A DNA stretch of 64,000 bases, from positions 833,748 through 897,747 of the forward strand of contig CALDSU010000005.1 of the NCBI GenBank assembly GCA_937924525.1, in the 5' to 3' direction. The first letter of the stretch is position 1; each line of letters opens with the position of its first letter. The position numbers were made by a program, and so were the translations under genes. This document shows, in pieces, positions 33,697 through 42,681 of the stretch. The notes below the pieces were generated by a model. The model ran no database searches. It saw only the letters and a program-made list of their open reading frames with translations, and was not told where the DNA came from. Source of the stretch: an uncultured Bryobacteraceae bacterium. Lineage in GTDB: Bacteria > Acidobacteriota > Terriglobia > Bryobacterales > Bryobacteraceae.

Positions 33697-36219
33697 TTAC
33701 GCCAGGTCGAACTTCTCCTGGTGCAGCAGCGGATCGCTCTTGATCACTACCTGGCGGCCCAGCGTATCCTCGATCTCTTGCAGGTAGTCGTTGCGCGTGG
33801 ACTTGAGCACTTTGGCTACCTCCGGATTCACCCGGAGCGTGACGTCCCCTTTTTCGATTGCTCCGGCGATCTTTCTGGCCTCCTCAATGATCTCCGTGAT
33901 GACCGTCGGCACGCTCTTTACATAGCCGGCGCCGTCGCAGTAGGGGCAGGGGGAACACAGCGTCCGCTCGAGCGACTGCTTCACACGCTTGCGGGTGATG
34001 GCGACCAGCCCGAAATCGTTAAACGAAAGGATCTTGTAGGGCGCCCGGTCCGCCCGCATGGCTTCTTCGAGCGTCTGCATCACCTTCTGGCGATTCTTGC
34101 GCTCGTCCATGTCGATAAAGTCCACCACGATGATGCCGCCGAGGTCGCGCAAACGGATCTGGCGCACGATCTCGCGGATCGCATCCGTGTTGGTCTTGAC
34201 GATCGTGTCCTCCAGCCGGTTCGATTTCCCCACGAACTTGCCGGTATTCACGTCGATCGCCACCAGGGCCTCGGTCTGGTTGATCACGATGTATCCGCCG
34301 CTCTTGAGCCAAACCTTGGGGCGCAGCGCCTTTTCGAGTTCGCTGGTGATGTTGAACGTGTCGAAGATCGGAGTCGACCGGGTGTAGAGTTTCACCCGCC
34401 CGACCAACGCCGGCTGAAAGCGCTGCACAAACTGTACGACGGTTTCGTAAATCTCCTCGTTGTCCACCCAGATATTCTTGAAGTTGGCGGTCAACTGGTC
34501 CCGCAGCACGCGCTGGACCACGTCCAGATCGTGATAAATCAGTGCGGGAGCTTTCCGTTTCTCGGCTTTCTGGCGGATATCGAGCCAGAGGTTATAGAGA
34601 AACAGCATGTCGGCCCGCAGATCTTCTTCGGACTGCCCTTCGCCGGCGGTGCGGAGGATGTAGCCGCCCGGAATCCCCTGCCGGTGCGTTTGCAGGATGC
34701 GCTTGAGGCGCTGGCGCTCCTCTTCGGAAGAGATCTTGCGCGAGACGCCCACATGGTCGACCGTCGGCATATACACGACGAAGCGGCCCGGCAGCGCGAC
34801 ATACGAGGTGATGCGAGCGCCCTTTTGCCCGAGAGGCTCCTTGGCGATCTGAACAATGATCTCCTGGCCTTCCTTGAGCAGGTCGCTGATGCTGGTCTGG
34901 GCCCGCTGCGCCCGTGTCTGGGGGGCGGCCGTCCGGCTGGGCGGCGCGGCAGGCGGGGGCGCTTTCGCCTCGCGGATTTCCGGCTCGGCGGGCTCCTCCG
35001 CGCCGCGCTGGCCGCCTTGTTCGCGCATCTTGCGCCGCATGCGGCGCGAGACGCGATGCATGTACTTGCCGCCTTGCTCGCGCAGCGTGGCGGTCAGGCT
35101 GGTGGGAATCCGCGCGGGCTCGGGTGCTTCGTCCTGTTCCGCGGGAGACCCCTCGGCGGCAGCCGGGGACTGCTCGCTGCCCTCCAGGGTTTCTGCGCCG
35201 GCGTCCGCGACGGCCGCCTGGCCCGCGCCGGCCTCCTGGGCTTCCTCAGCCGCGGCTGCCGCCTCCATGGAAACCTCGGCCGTCTCCGCGGTCTCCACTG
35301 TTTCCGCCCGTACGGACGACTCTTCGGTCACTTCTTCATCCTCAGCGGCCGCGGCAGGTGCTGGCGTTTCGGGTTCCTCCCGCTCAGCCGCCGGCGCTGC
35401 TTCCACTTCCGTTTCGGCGGTGAGAGTTTCAGGCAATTCCGAAACGTCGTCCGCGAGACCGTTTTCCTCGGCGGCGTCCCCGCCGAGTTGCTCTTCCACC
35501 ACGGCTTCCACGTCCGCCTCGTGGACCGCCTCCAAAATCTCTTCCGCCTCCTCCGGCGTCAGCGCCCCTTCCGCCGGCTCGTCCGCCACGGATTCCCCCC
35601 GGGCCCCGGAATACTTGGCCAACGATTCGCCGGGCAGTACGATCAACTCTTCTTCTGCTCCCGCGGCGGGCGACGCGGTCTCCGCATCCACGGAAGCAAA
35701 CTTGGATTCGGGCAGACCCCGCGGGCGTCCCCGCCTTCTCCGGTTCCGCCGTCCGCGGCGATCGCGGTCTCCGCGGTCTCCGCGGGCGTCTCGCGGCTCC
35801 CTCTCTGGTGGAGTGGTGGGCAGCGCGACCGCCATGCCGGCGGCGGCCGCCGACCCGTTCGTAGGAGTCTCCTCCGGGGCAGGCGCGGGAACCGCCGCCG
35901 CAGCGGCAGCGGGCGCCGGCGCCGGCGCGCTCCGGCCCAGATTCAGGACTCTTTCCTCGACTTGCGTGACGACGGCGTCGTACTCCTCGTTGTCCTCAAA
36001 GAAATCCGACACGTAAAGAAAGGCATCACGCTCGAGTCCGATATCCACGAAGGCGGACTGCATCCCGGGCAGCACACGCGTTACGCGTCCCTTGTGCACG
36101 CTCCCGGCCAGCGAGTATTCGTGCTGCCGCTGATAGTAGATTTCGACCAGCTGGTCGTCCTCAAGAACCGCTACGCGCGTTTCGTGCCGGGTCGAGGAGA
36201 CCACGAGCTCTTTAGACAT
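33697..36219 (-). CDS. Ribonuclease E/G family endoribonuclease with large insertion in the S1 region
   Basis: An 840-residue RNase E/G. Residues 1-95 hold the N-terminus and first half of the S1 RNA-binding domain (VHKGRVTRVLPGMQSAFVDI). Residues about 96-443 are an inserted Ala/Glu/Pro-rich, mostly acidic stretch with two basic patches (RDRRGRRNRRRRGRPRG near 175 and RVSRRMRRKMREQGGQ near 395). The S1 domain resumes at EGQEIIVQIAKEPLGQKGA. The 5'-sensor/RNase H and DNase I-like parts follow, with catalytic Asp656 (VAIDVNTGK) and Asp700 (VVDFIDMDE). The Zn-link is CSPCPYCDGAGY, and a small domain ends the protein. No C-terminal degradosome scaffold exists; the insertion may take that role. 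It follows rodA on the same strand, recalling the mreBCD-rng order of proteobacteria. Processes rRNA and degrades mRNA by family knowledge. Confidence 0.92.
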   Translation of the reverse strand: MSKELVVSSTRHETRVAVLEDDQLVEIYYQRQHEYSLAGSVHKGRVTRVLPGMQSAFVDIGLERDAFLYVSDFFEDNEEYDAVVTQVEERVLNLGRSAPAPAPAAAAAAVPAPAPEETPTNGSAAAAGMAVALPTTPPEREPRDARGDRGDRDRRGRRNRRRRGRPRGLPESKFASVDAETASPAAGAEEELIVLPGESLAKYSGARGESVADEPAEGALTPEEAEEILEAVHEADVEAVVEEQLGGDAAEENGLADDVSELPETLTAETEVEAAPAAEREEPETPAPAAAAEDEEVTEESSVRAETVETAETAEVSMEAAAAAEEAQEAGAGQAAVADAGAETLEGSEQSPAAAEGSPAEQDEAPEPARIPTSLTATLREQGGKYMHRVSRRMRRKMREQGGQRGAEEPAEPEIREAKAPPPAAPPSRTAAPQTRAQRAQTSISDLLKEGQEIIVQIAKEPLGQKGARITSYVALPGRFVVYMPTVDHVGVSRKISSEEERQRLKRILQTHRQGIPGGYILRTAGEGQSEEDLRADMLFLYNLWLDIRQKAEKRKAPALIYHDLDVVQRVLRDQLTANFKNIWVDNEEIYETVVQFVQRFQPALVGRVKLYTRSTPIFDTFNITSELEKALRPKVWLKSGGYIVINQTEALVAIDVNTGKFVGKSNRLEDTIVKTNTDAIREIVRQIRLRDLGGIIVVDFIDMDERKNRQKVMQTLEEAMRADRAPYKILSFNDFGLVAITRKRVKQSLERTLCSPCPYCDGAGYVKSVPTVITEIIEEARKIAGAIEKGDVTLRVNPEVAKVLKSTRNDYLQEIEDTLGRQVVIKSDPLLHQEKFDLA

Positions 36220-36691
36220 CCATACCCTCCCGGGGAGCCGGCCGCTCTTCCGGAGGTCGCTTCAGCGAGAAACACCCAGCGTGAAGAAACTTCTTCCGGC
36301 GGCTCATCGACATGCCGCCGCGCGAAAACCGTTAACCAATCACGCACTCCCGGGGGCCGGAGTTCACCGAATCACTCCAACGGCCCGCCCGGGCCGGGAA
36401 CCATCTTTCGCCTTGCCCGATTCCGGGGCCCTAACGGCCCTGGGCTCCCACTTAAATTCGTTTACCCGCCGGATCTTCCCGCGGGCAGTCACAGCCATTG
36501 CCCGTGGCGCCCCGTCCAACCGATTCGGCCTACAGGAAACGCCACTCTTGTTTCCATTCCCCTCGCAGGAGAGGATGCTGCAAACGATTGCGCCGGATCT
36601 TTTGCTGCCGACCCGGCCTGCTCCTCGCCGCGCCCCTCGGACGCGGCTTCGTTTCCTCCTTCAGATCGCGGCTTCTCTTCCGCCGCGTCGC
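36220..36691. other. Intergenic region between rodA and the RNase E/G gene (472 bases)
   Basis: No convincing gene. A 68-codon minus-strand frame opens with a TTG overlapping the rodA stop (TTGA), but its sequence is Glu/Ser/Gly-rich and then degenerates. There is an AT-richer patch around 36452-36468 (acttaaattcgtttac) that might hold a minus-strand promoter for the RNase gene, without a clear box pair. Several GC-rich short palindromes (around 36353 and 36427) occur, none followed by a T run. Confidence 0.4.
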
Positions 36692-37780
36692 TCAATTCAC
36701 AAAACGCCGCAACCGGACGTTATTCACCAGCCCCAGCATCAGGAACGTGGACAGCGTGTTCGAGCCGCCCGCGCTCATCAAGGGGAGCGGGATGCCCGTC
36801 ACCGGCGCATTGCCCACCACCATCGCGACGTTCACAAAAATGTGAAACAGCAATACCGCCGACACTCCCATGCAGATATACATCCCCGCCCGGTCCGTGG
36901 CGGTCTGCGCGTTCTGCACGATTTGCATCAGCAGGACGAAGTACAGCGTCAACACGCCGACGACGCCCACAAACCCGTGTTCCTCCGCGAAGGATGCCAG
37001 GATGAAATCGGCATGGGGAACCGGCAAAAACTCCAGATTCGTCTGCGTCCCCTGTGTGACACCCTTTCCCCACATCCCTCCGGAACCGACCGCGATCCGG
37101 GACTGAATCAACTGATACCCGCTGCCTTGCGGATCGGCTTCCGGGTTGAGAAACGTGATCAGCCGGGCCTTTTGATAATCCTTGAGCGCGTACCATCCCG
37201 CCGGCAGGACCACCAGGACGACCAGGCCGATAACAACAATATACTTCCATCGGAGCCCGGCAAGAAACGCCCCAATGGCCAGCACCGGCAGATACGTCAG
37301 CGCCGTCCCCAGATCCGGCTCCTTGGCCACCAGCGCGGCGGGAACCAGTACGATGAGGCTCAACTTGAAAAACCCACCGAGATCGAGCGTCTCCGTGCGC
37401 ACTTCGGTCAGAAATCGCGCCACCACCAGGATCAGCACCAACTTGACGAATTCGGAAACCTGGAGATAGAACCCGCCCAGGGACAACCAGCGGCGTGCGC
37501 CGTAAATCTTTACCCCCACCAGCAGCACCAGCACCAGCCCGGCGAGCGAAGCCAGGTACAAGAGCGGCACCTGCCCCAGCAGCGAATGGTAGTCGATAGA
37601 GGCGATCACCCACATTAACACCAGGCCGGCGCAGACGAAAACAATCTGCTTCCACCAGGCGTCGGCGAACTTGCTGCCGGCCGTGGCGCTGTAGATCTGG
37701 AGGATGCCGATTCCGGAGATCAGCAGCGCGGTCAGAATCAGCGGCCAGTCGAAATCGCGGACGGAGCGATAGGGCGTCAT
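36692..37780 (-). CDS. rodA: Rod-shape determining SEDS glycosyltransferase RodA
   Basis: A 362-residue SEDS protein with ten predicted membrane helices. It polymerises lipid II glycan strands together with PBP2 during cell elongation. Diagnostic parts: the N-terminal FDWPLILTALLISGIGILQIYSA, ARRWLSLG..LQVSEFVKLVLIL, and KEPDLGTAL in the large loop, where the conserved Asp required for polymerase activity lies in the PDLG motif. The C-terminal PVTGIPLPLMSAGGSNTLST is the SEDS signature. Its ATG overlaps the stop of mrdA by four bases, so both are co-translated. The start and length fit E. coli RodA (370 residues). Confidence 0.96.
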   Translation of the reverse strand: MTPYRSVRDFDWPLILTALLISGIGILQIYSATAGSKFADAWWKQIVFVCAGLVLMWVIASIDYHSLLGQVPLLYLASLAGLVLVLLVGVKIYGARRWLSLGGFYLQVSEFVKLVLILVVARFLTEVRTETLDLGGFFKLSLIVLVPAALVAKEPDLGTALTYLPVLAIGAFLAGLRWKYIVVIGLVVLVVLPAGWYALKDYQKARLITFLNPEADPQGSGYQLIQSRIAVGSGGMWGKGVTQGTQTNLEFLPVPHADFILASFAEEHGFVGVVGVLTLYFVLLMQIVQNAQTATDRAGMYICMGVSAVLLFHIFVNVAMVVGNAPVTGIPLPLMSAGGSNTLSTFLMLGLVNNVRLRRFVN

Positions 37781-39678
37781 GGGTCGATGCGGCTCCCCGC
37801 TCCGGGCGCACGCAGGCTGGTGATCGCGACCTCTGGCGCCATCCCCGTGCGCCGCGCTTTCTTGTCGAAATAGGCCTTAATGACATCGCGCACAATCGGC
37901 GCCGCCAGGTAGCCGTGCTCCCCGCCTTCGTATAGGGCGGCGACCACGATCTCTGGATTCTCCCGCGGCGCGAAGCCCACGAACCACGCGTTGTCTTTAT
38001 ATTCGGCGGCCTGCAACCGCCCCTCCTCGAGCGCCTTGTTAGAAACCAGTTGGGCCGACCCGGTTTTCCCCGCCACCTCGATGTTCGGCAGGCGGGCCCT
38101 GCCTCCCGTGCCGCCCTGGTTCACCACGCCGTACATGGCGTCCACCACCTTCTTGACGTTCTCGGGCTGAAGCTGCCAGACCCTAGGTTTCTCCGGCTTA
38201 GCCGGTCGCACCAGATGAGGACGGTGCCAGACCCCGCCCATGGCGAGCCCGCCGATGGCGTGAGCCAGTTGTAGCGGAGTCACCGTGAGCGCGCCTTGCC
38301 CGATCGCCACTGAGATCGTCTCGCCCGGATACCACTTGTCGTGAAACGTCCGGATCTTCCACTTGGTAGAAGGAACCAGGCCGGCTTTTTCATCGGGCAG
38401 GTCGATCCCCGTCTTGGCGCCCAGCCCGGCCATCTCCGAGTAGTAGGCAATGCGGTCGATGCCCAGCCGGTTCCCCACGGTATAGAAATACACGTCACAG
38501 GACTGGATGATCGCCTTGGCCAGACTGACGGCGCCGTGACCTTTCTTCGCCCAGCACCGATGATAATGCCCGTAAAAAGTGGCGCCGCCCGCGCAGTGCA
38601 CCGCAGTATGCTCATCCGCCAGACCACCTTCGAGCGCCGCGATGGCGACGAGGGGCTTAAAGGTCGAGCCGGGAGCGAGCTGGGCCTGAATCGCGCGGTT
38701 CAGAAGCGGGCGGGCGGGATCGTTGATGATCGACTGCCAGTCCCTGGGCCGGATGCGTACCGCGAAGCGCCGCGGCTCGAAAGCCGGGCGGCTCACCATT
38801 GCGAGCACCTCGCCGTTCCGCGGGTCCAACGCCACCACCGCCCCCTGTTTCCCTTCCATCGCCAGTTCCGCCACTGCCTGCACATCCAGATCCAGCGTCA
38901 ACTGGAGGTTCCTGCCGGCCACGGGATCCTGGTTCTCCATTACCTGCCGCTCCCGCCCGCGGCTGTCCACCACCACCCGCCGCTGCCCGTCGACGCCGTG
39001 CAGCACGTCGTTGTACTGCTTCTCCAGACCCGCCTTCCCGATGATCGCGCCAGGCTCGTATTCGGCGAATTCGGGCAAATCGAGTTCGGCTTCACTGATT
39101 TCTCCCGTATACCCGATCAGATGCGCCGCGAACTGACCCGCCGGGTACATCCGCCGCGAGGTCTGGTGGATCTCCATCTCGGGAAAGAAGCCGGGATCCC
39201 GGTGCGCCTCGACAAACGCCAGTTCCTCCGGACTCAGTTCCTCTTTGATGATGATCGGCTCGTACTTCGGGCGCGTCCGGTCATACCGGCGCAAGCGCTC
39301 CACCAGTTCCGTGTAGTCGAGGTTCAACCCTTCCGCAATGGGACGCAGATGTTCCCACTTCAGGCTTTCCCGCGACAACATCACGCTGAACGAGGATTGG
39401 TTATCCACCAGGATCCGGTTGTCGCGGTCCAGAATCTTACCCCGCGGCGCCACCAGCGGATACGTCTTGATGCGGTTCCGCTCGGCCCGTTCGGAGTACA
39501 ACTCGGGATCCCGCACCTGGAGGACCCAGAATCCGGAAAGCAAGAACACGAAGACCGCTACCGTAAGGTATTGAAAAATCGCGATCCGCCCACTCGCGAA
39601 TTTCGGATCGTCCCGCAGCAGCGGGCGATCCGCAATCCGGCTCGAGAGATCCGGTTCGACGGTATCGTGGACAGGCAC
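37777..39678 (-). CDS. mrdA: Penicillin-binding protein 2 (elongasome transpeptidase)
   Basis: A 633-residue class B PBP. One N-terminal membrane anchor lies at about residues 31-52 (IAIFQYLTVAVFVFLLSGFW). The pedestal domain begins with RGKILDRDNRILVDN at about 78-92. Transpeptidase motifs are all present: Ser338-Lys341 in GSTFKPLV, SCDVYFY as the SxN-type motif and GKTGSAQ as KTG. It crosslinks new peptidoglycan with RodA in rod-shaped cells and is a beta-lactam target. It sits between mreD (15 bases upstream) and rodA (four-base overlap). The first 20 residues before the anchor are longer and more charged than in E. coli. Confidence 0.96.
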   Translation of the reverse strand: MPVHDTVEPDLSSRIADRPLLRDDPKFASGRIAIFQYLTVAVFVFLLSGFWVLQVRDPELYSERAERNRIKTYPLVAPRGKILDRDNRILVDNQSSFSVMLSRESLKWEHLRPIAEGLNLDYTELVERLRRYDRTRPKYEPIIIKEELSPEELAFVEAHRDPGFFPEMEIHQTSRRMYPAGQFAAHLIGYTGEISEAELDLPEFAEYEPGAIIGKAGLEKQYNDVLHGVDGQRRVVVDSRGRERQVMENQDPVAGRNLQLTLDLDVQAVAELAMEGKQGAVVALDPRNGEVLAMVSRPAFEPRRFAVRIRPRDWQSIINDPARPLLNRAIQAQLAPGSTFKPLVAIAALEGGLADEHTAVHCAGGATFYGHYHRCWAKKGHGAVSLAKAIIQSCDVYFYTVGNRLGIDRIAYYSEMAGLGAKTGIDLPDEKAGLVPSTKWKIRTFHDKWYPGETISVAIGQGALTVTPLQLAHAIGGLAMGGVWHRPHLVRPAKPEKPRVWQLQPENVKKVVDAMYGVVNQGGTGGRARLPNIEVAGKTGSAQLVSNKALEEGRLQAAEYKDNAWFVGFAPRENPEIVVAALYEGGEHGYLAAPIVRDVIKAYFDKKARRTGMAPEVAITSLRAPGAGSRIDP

Positions 39679-39693
39679 AGGGGGAGGCGCTGC

Positions 39694-40227
39694 CTAGCTC
39701 CTCTCCCTCAGTTTATCTAAGAAGTGGAACAAAGAGACGGCTACGCAGGCATTAAACAGAGCTAGCACCGCCGTCCGGCCGGGAGCGAAGTCCACCGGCT
39801 GCGACAGCAGCGCCCGGGAGAGAACCCAGAAGAAGAACTGGTGGAAAAAGAAGAAAAAAAGGGCCAGGAAGAAGCGGATGACGGGGTGGTCGACATCCAG
39901 TTTCAGGCCCGCCGTCGCGGCGAAGTACCCCACCAGGCTCTTGACGATGCCAAACATGCCCAGCGGCTTGGATGACAAGGCATCCTGCGCCAGGCCCACC
40001 GCCGCGCCGATCAGCGTTCCCGAGATCGGATCGCGCCGCATCAACGCAAAGTACACGGTTACCAGGAGCGGCATTTCCAGGTATTCGAGGAACTCGAACA
40101 CCCTGGGGACGTAAAACTGGAACAGGATCGCCGCCAAGGGCACCAGCAGAACAACCCGGGCGCGAAACCGGGAAGCTTCGCGCTCGCGCCGTTCCGCGAT
40201 CAGGAGCGGATCGTCGGAGTAGTTCAT
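39694..40227 (-). CDS. mreD: Rod shape-determining protein MreD
   Basis: A 177-residue membrane protein with five to six helices, poorly conserved in sequence as is usual for MreD. Features that support it are the size, the hydrophobic pattern (VVLLVPLAAILFQFYVP, LVTVYFALMRRDPISGTLIGAAVGLAQDALSSKPLGMFG), and above all its place between mreC and mrdA. The segment GLAQDALSSKPLGMFG fits the MreD signature G...D......G. It links the MreBC complex to the peptidoglycan synthases. Start ATG overlaps the mreC stop by four bases. Confidence 0.9.
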   Translation of the reverse strand: MNYSDDPLLIAERREREASRFRARVVLLVPLAAILFQFYVPRVFEFLEYLEMPLLVTVYFALMRRDPISGTLIGAAVGLAQDALSSKPLGMFGIVKSLVGYFAATAGLKLDVDHPVIRFFLALFFFFFHQFFFWVLSRALLSQPVDFAPGRTAVLALFNACVAVSLFHFLDKLRERS

Positions 40228-41438
40228 CGGCGCCGCTCTGGCGACAGGGGCGCGGCGCCGCCCGCGGGCGCCGCGGGTCCGGAAGTTTCCGGCTTGGCCG
40301 CCGCGCCCGCCGTCTGCGGACTTCGCGCGGGCGCTTCGCCCGGCGGAACGCCCGCCGCGTCCCCACCGTCCGGCGCGCCCGCTGGATCGCTGTTTGCGGC
40401 CGGCGCTCGGATCGGCGCGTTAAAGTCGGGCGGCCTTGCCGACGTTTCCCCGAAACGCAAACCCTGGCTGGCCCCAAGGGCCCGGTACTTCTCCATCAGC
40501 AAATCGGCATCCGTACCGGTAAATCCTTCCCTGGTTGGCCCTTCCGCGGCAGGATGCTCCTCCGGAGGAGGAGGAGCCACATAGACCTCCGACAAGGGTT
40601 CTGCGTTCTCGGGGATCTGTCCGTGCACCGTTTCGACCACAACCAGCACTTCCTCCAGGCCGCCTAGCGTCCCCGTCGGTTCCACGATGACTTTCTGAAA
40701 CTGGGCGCCCCGCTCCACCGACTTGACCCGGCCCGCCGGCAAACCCTTGGGAAACACCCGATCTTCTCCAGAGGTGAAGAACCACTCCCCAACCTCGAGC
40801 TGGTACTCCGTGGCGATATAGTCCACCCGGCACGCGTTCCCCCCGTCCAACCCGCGCAGAATGCCTTTCGCCCGGCTTTTCTGCGAAATGACGCCCGCCG
40901 CAAAATTTGGATCCGTAACCAGTTGCACGAGCGAACTGGTGGGGTACGCCGCCACGATCTTACCCACAATGCCATCCGGGGCTACCACCGCCATTCCCTT
41001 CCGCACCCCCGCGGGTGTGCCCACATCCAGGTATACGATCCGCGAAGCGGGTCCCGGACCCGCGCCAATGACCCGCGCGGCCACCGTCTTGGAGGGCGTC
41101 CGCTGCTGGAAGATATGCAAGGCCCGCGCCCGGTCGGCCGTGGTGAGTTCGTTGCGGAGATACTGATTCTCCAGTTTCAACCGGCCCACCTCCTCGCGCA
41201 GCCGCCGGTTCTCCCCCGCCAGGTCTCGCGAGTGGAAGTAATCGCCGATGGTGCGCTGGAAGAACGTGCGACCGGCTTCCAGGGCCATGGCGAACGGGGT
41301 CACGGCGGTGACCGCCCAGACCCGGATCAATGGCACGTCCCGCTGGGTGCGAATCTGGTAGCCGAGCAGCAGGAGCTGGCCGAGGAGCACGGCGATCAGC
41401 ACCAGGATGTTCCGGTAGCGCGCCAGTAAGGAATCCAT
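40224..41438 (-). CDS. mreC: Rod shape-determining protein MreC with long C-terminal disordered tail
   Basis: A 404-residue bitopic periplasmic scaffold. One membrane helix lies at about 11-27 (ILVLIAVLLGQLLLLGY), then a coiled coil at about 62-105 (ENRRLREEVGRLKLENQYLRNEL). Two beta-barrel domains follow (RVIGAGPGPASRIVYLDVG, GMAVVAPDGIVGKIVAAYPTSSLVQLVTD, LEVGEWFFTSGEDRVFPKG). The last 120 residues are Pro/Ala/Gly-rich and absent from typical 280-370-residue MreC proteins, probably a disordered periplasmic tail. MreC activates PBP2-RodA by binding PBP2. It is 34 bases after mreB and overlaps mreD. Confidence 0.95.
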   Translation of the reverse strand: MDSLLARYRNILVLIAVLLGQLLLLGYQIRTQRDVPLIRVWAVTAVTPFAMALEAGRTFFQRTIGDYFHSRDLAGENRRLREEVGRLKLENQYLRNELTTADRARALHIFQQRTPSKTVAARVIGAGPGPASRIVYLDVGTPAGVRKGMAVVAPDGIVGKIVAAYPTSSLVQLVTDPNFAAGVISQKSRAKGILRGLDGGNACRVDYIATEYQLEVGEWFFTSGEDRVFPKGLPAGRVKSVERGAQFQKVIVEPTGTLGGLEEVLVVVETVHGQIPENAEPLSEVYVAPPPPEEHPAAEGPTREGFTGTDADLLMEKYRALGASQGLRFGETSARPPDFNAPIRAPAANSDPAGAPDGGDAAGVPPGEAPARSPQTAGAAAKPETSGPAAPAGGAAPLSPERRR

Positions 41439-41472
41439 CGAGTCGCCCCCTGCCCGGGCGGGCCCCCGATTC

Positions 41473-42498
41473 TCAGTCTATCGAGATTTTGCGCAATAAC
41501 TTAAAGTCGCTGAGCATGCGCCCCGTGCCCAGCACCACCGACGCCAGCGGGTCGTCCGCGACGGAAACCGGCAGCCCGGTCTCCTCCCGAATGCGCTTGT
41601 CGAGGTTCTTGAGGAGCGCGCCGCCGCCGGTCAGCACGATGCCCCGGTCGCTGATATCGGCGCTCAATTCCGGCGGCGTGCGCTCCAGGGCGACGCGAAT
41701 CGCGTTGACAATCGTCGCGACGCACTCGCTCAGCGCCTCGCGGATCTCGCTGTCGTCCACCGTGATGGTCTTCGGCACGCCTTCGATCAGGTTCCGCCCC
41801 TTGATCTCCATCGTGAGCGGCTTATCCAGCGGATACGCCGAGCCCACTTCCATCTTGATCTGCTCGGCCGTCCGCTCGCCGATCAGCAGATTGTACTTGC
41901 GTTTCAGATACTGCATGATCGCATCGTCCATCTCATTGCCCGCCACGCGGACCGATCGCGAATAGACGATGCCGGAAAGGGAAATCACCGCCACATCGGT
42001 GGTGCCGCCGCCGATGTCCACCACCATGTTGCCCGAGGGCTCGGTAATCGGCAGGCCGGCGCCGATGGCCGCCACCATCGCCTGCTCCACCAGGTGCACC
42101 TCGCTCGCCTTGGCGCGCATGGCCGAGTCCGTCACCGCCCGCTTTTCCACCTGCGTGATCTCGCTCGGCACGCCGATGACAATCCGGGGATGCACCAGCA
42201 TGCGCCGATTATGCGCCTTCTGGATGAAGTAGGTCAGCATCTTCTCGGTGACTTTGAAGTCCGCGATGACGCCGTCCTTCATCGGCTTGATGGCCACGAT
42301 GTTGCCGGGGGTGCGCCCCAGCATTTCCTTGGCTTCCTTGCCCACCGCCTCCACTTCGCCCGTTACTTTGTTGATCGCCACGATCGATGGTTCGTTGACG
42401 ACAATCCCCTTGCCCTTGGCGAAAACCAATGTGTTGGCAGTGCCGAGGTCGATGGCGAGATCGGACGAAAACAGGCTGAAAAGAGACCGGAGATTCAT
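41473..42498 (-). CDS. mreB: Rod shape-determining actin homolog MreB
   Basis: A 341-residue actin-fold ATPase that forms membrane-bound filaments guiding elongation. Phosphate-1 motif [15 protein letters not shown] is at about 17-31, the connecting motif near [17 protein letters not shown] at about 159-175, and the adenosine motif [15 protein letters not shown] near 288-302. An N-terminal amphipathic stretch ([13 protein letters not shown]) suits membrane binding. First gene of the minus-strand mreBCD-mrdA-rodA cluster, divergent from galK with about 180 bases between; the ribosome site before its ATG is weak. Length and sequence are normal for the family. Confidence 0.98.
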   Translation of the reverse strand: MNLRSLFSLFSSDLAIDLGTANTLVFAKGKGIVVNEPSIVAINKVTGEVEAVGKEAKEMLGRTPGNIVAIKPMKDGVIADFKVTEKMLTYFIQKAHNRRMLVHPRIVIGVPSEITQVEKRAVTDSAMRAKASEVHLVEQAMVAAIGAGLPITEPSGNMVVDIGGGTTDVAVISLSGIVYSRSVRVAGNEMDDAIMQYLKRKYNLLIGERTAEQIKMEVGSAYPLDKPLTMEIKGRNLIEGVPKTITVDDSEIREALSECVATIVNAIRVALERTPPELSADISDRGIVLTGGGALLKNLDKRIREETGLPVSVADDPLASVVLGTGRMLSDFKLLRKISID

Positions 42499-42681
42499 GC
42501 TGCGTGGCGGTTGGGGGTGGCTAGATCCTTCTCAGAGTACCACACGGACGCCGCTGCTTTTGCGCATCCGGTCGCCGCCATCCGCGCGCGGATCGAAGCT
42601 GTTTCCGCCGCCGGGGCAGCGCAGCGGGCACGAGCCCTTGGCTCCGCCGCCACGTTTTGCGATCCTGGCGAAGACAGCCGC

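Noticed and set aside
36489..36695. A 68-codon minus-strand frame starting with TTG that overlaps the rodA stop (TTGA)
   Set aside because: The overlap is tempting, but the sequence is low-complexity Glu/Ser/Gly/Ala and then out-of-frame-like; no ribosome site beyond the rodA end and no recognisable feature.
33637..37005. A 1122-codon plus-strand open frame opposite the RNase E/G and rodA genes
   Set aside because: It is the complement of a well-supported gene; its sequence is Arg/His/Leu-rich without any domain, typical of antisense frames in GC-rich DNA.
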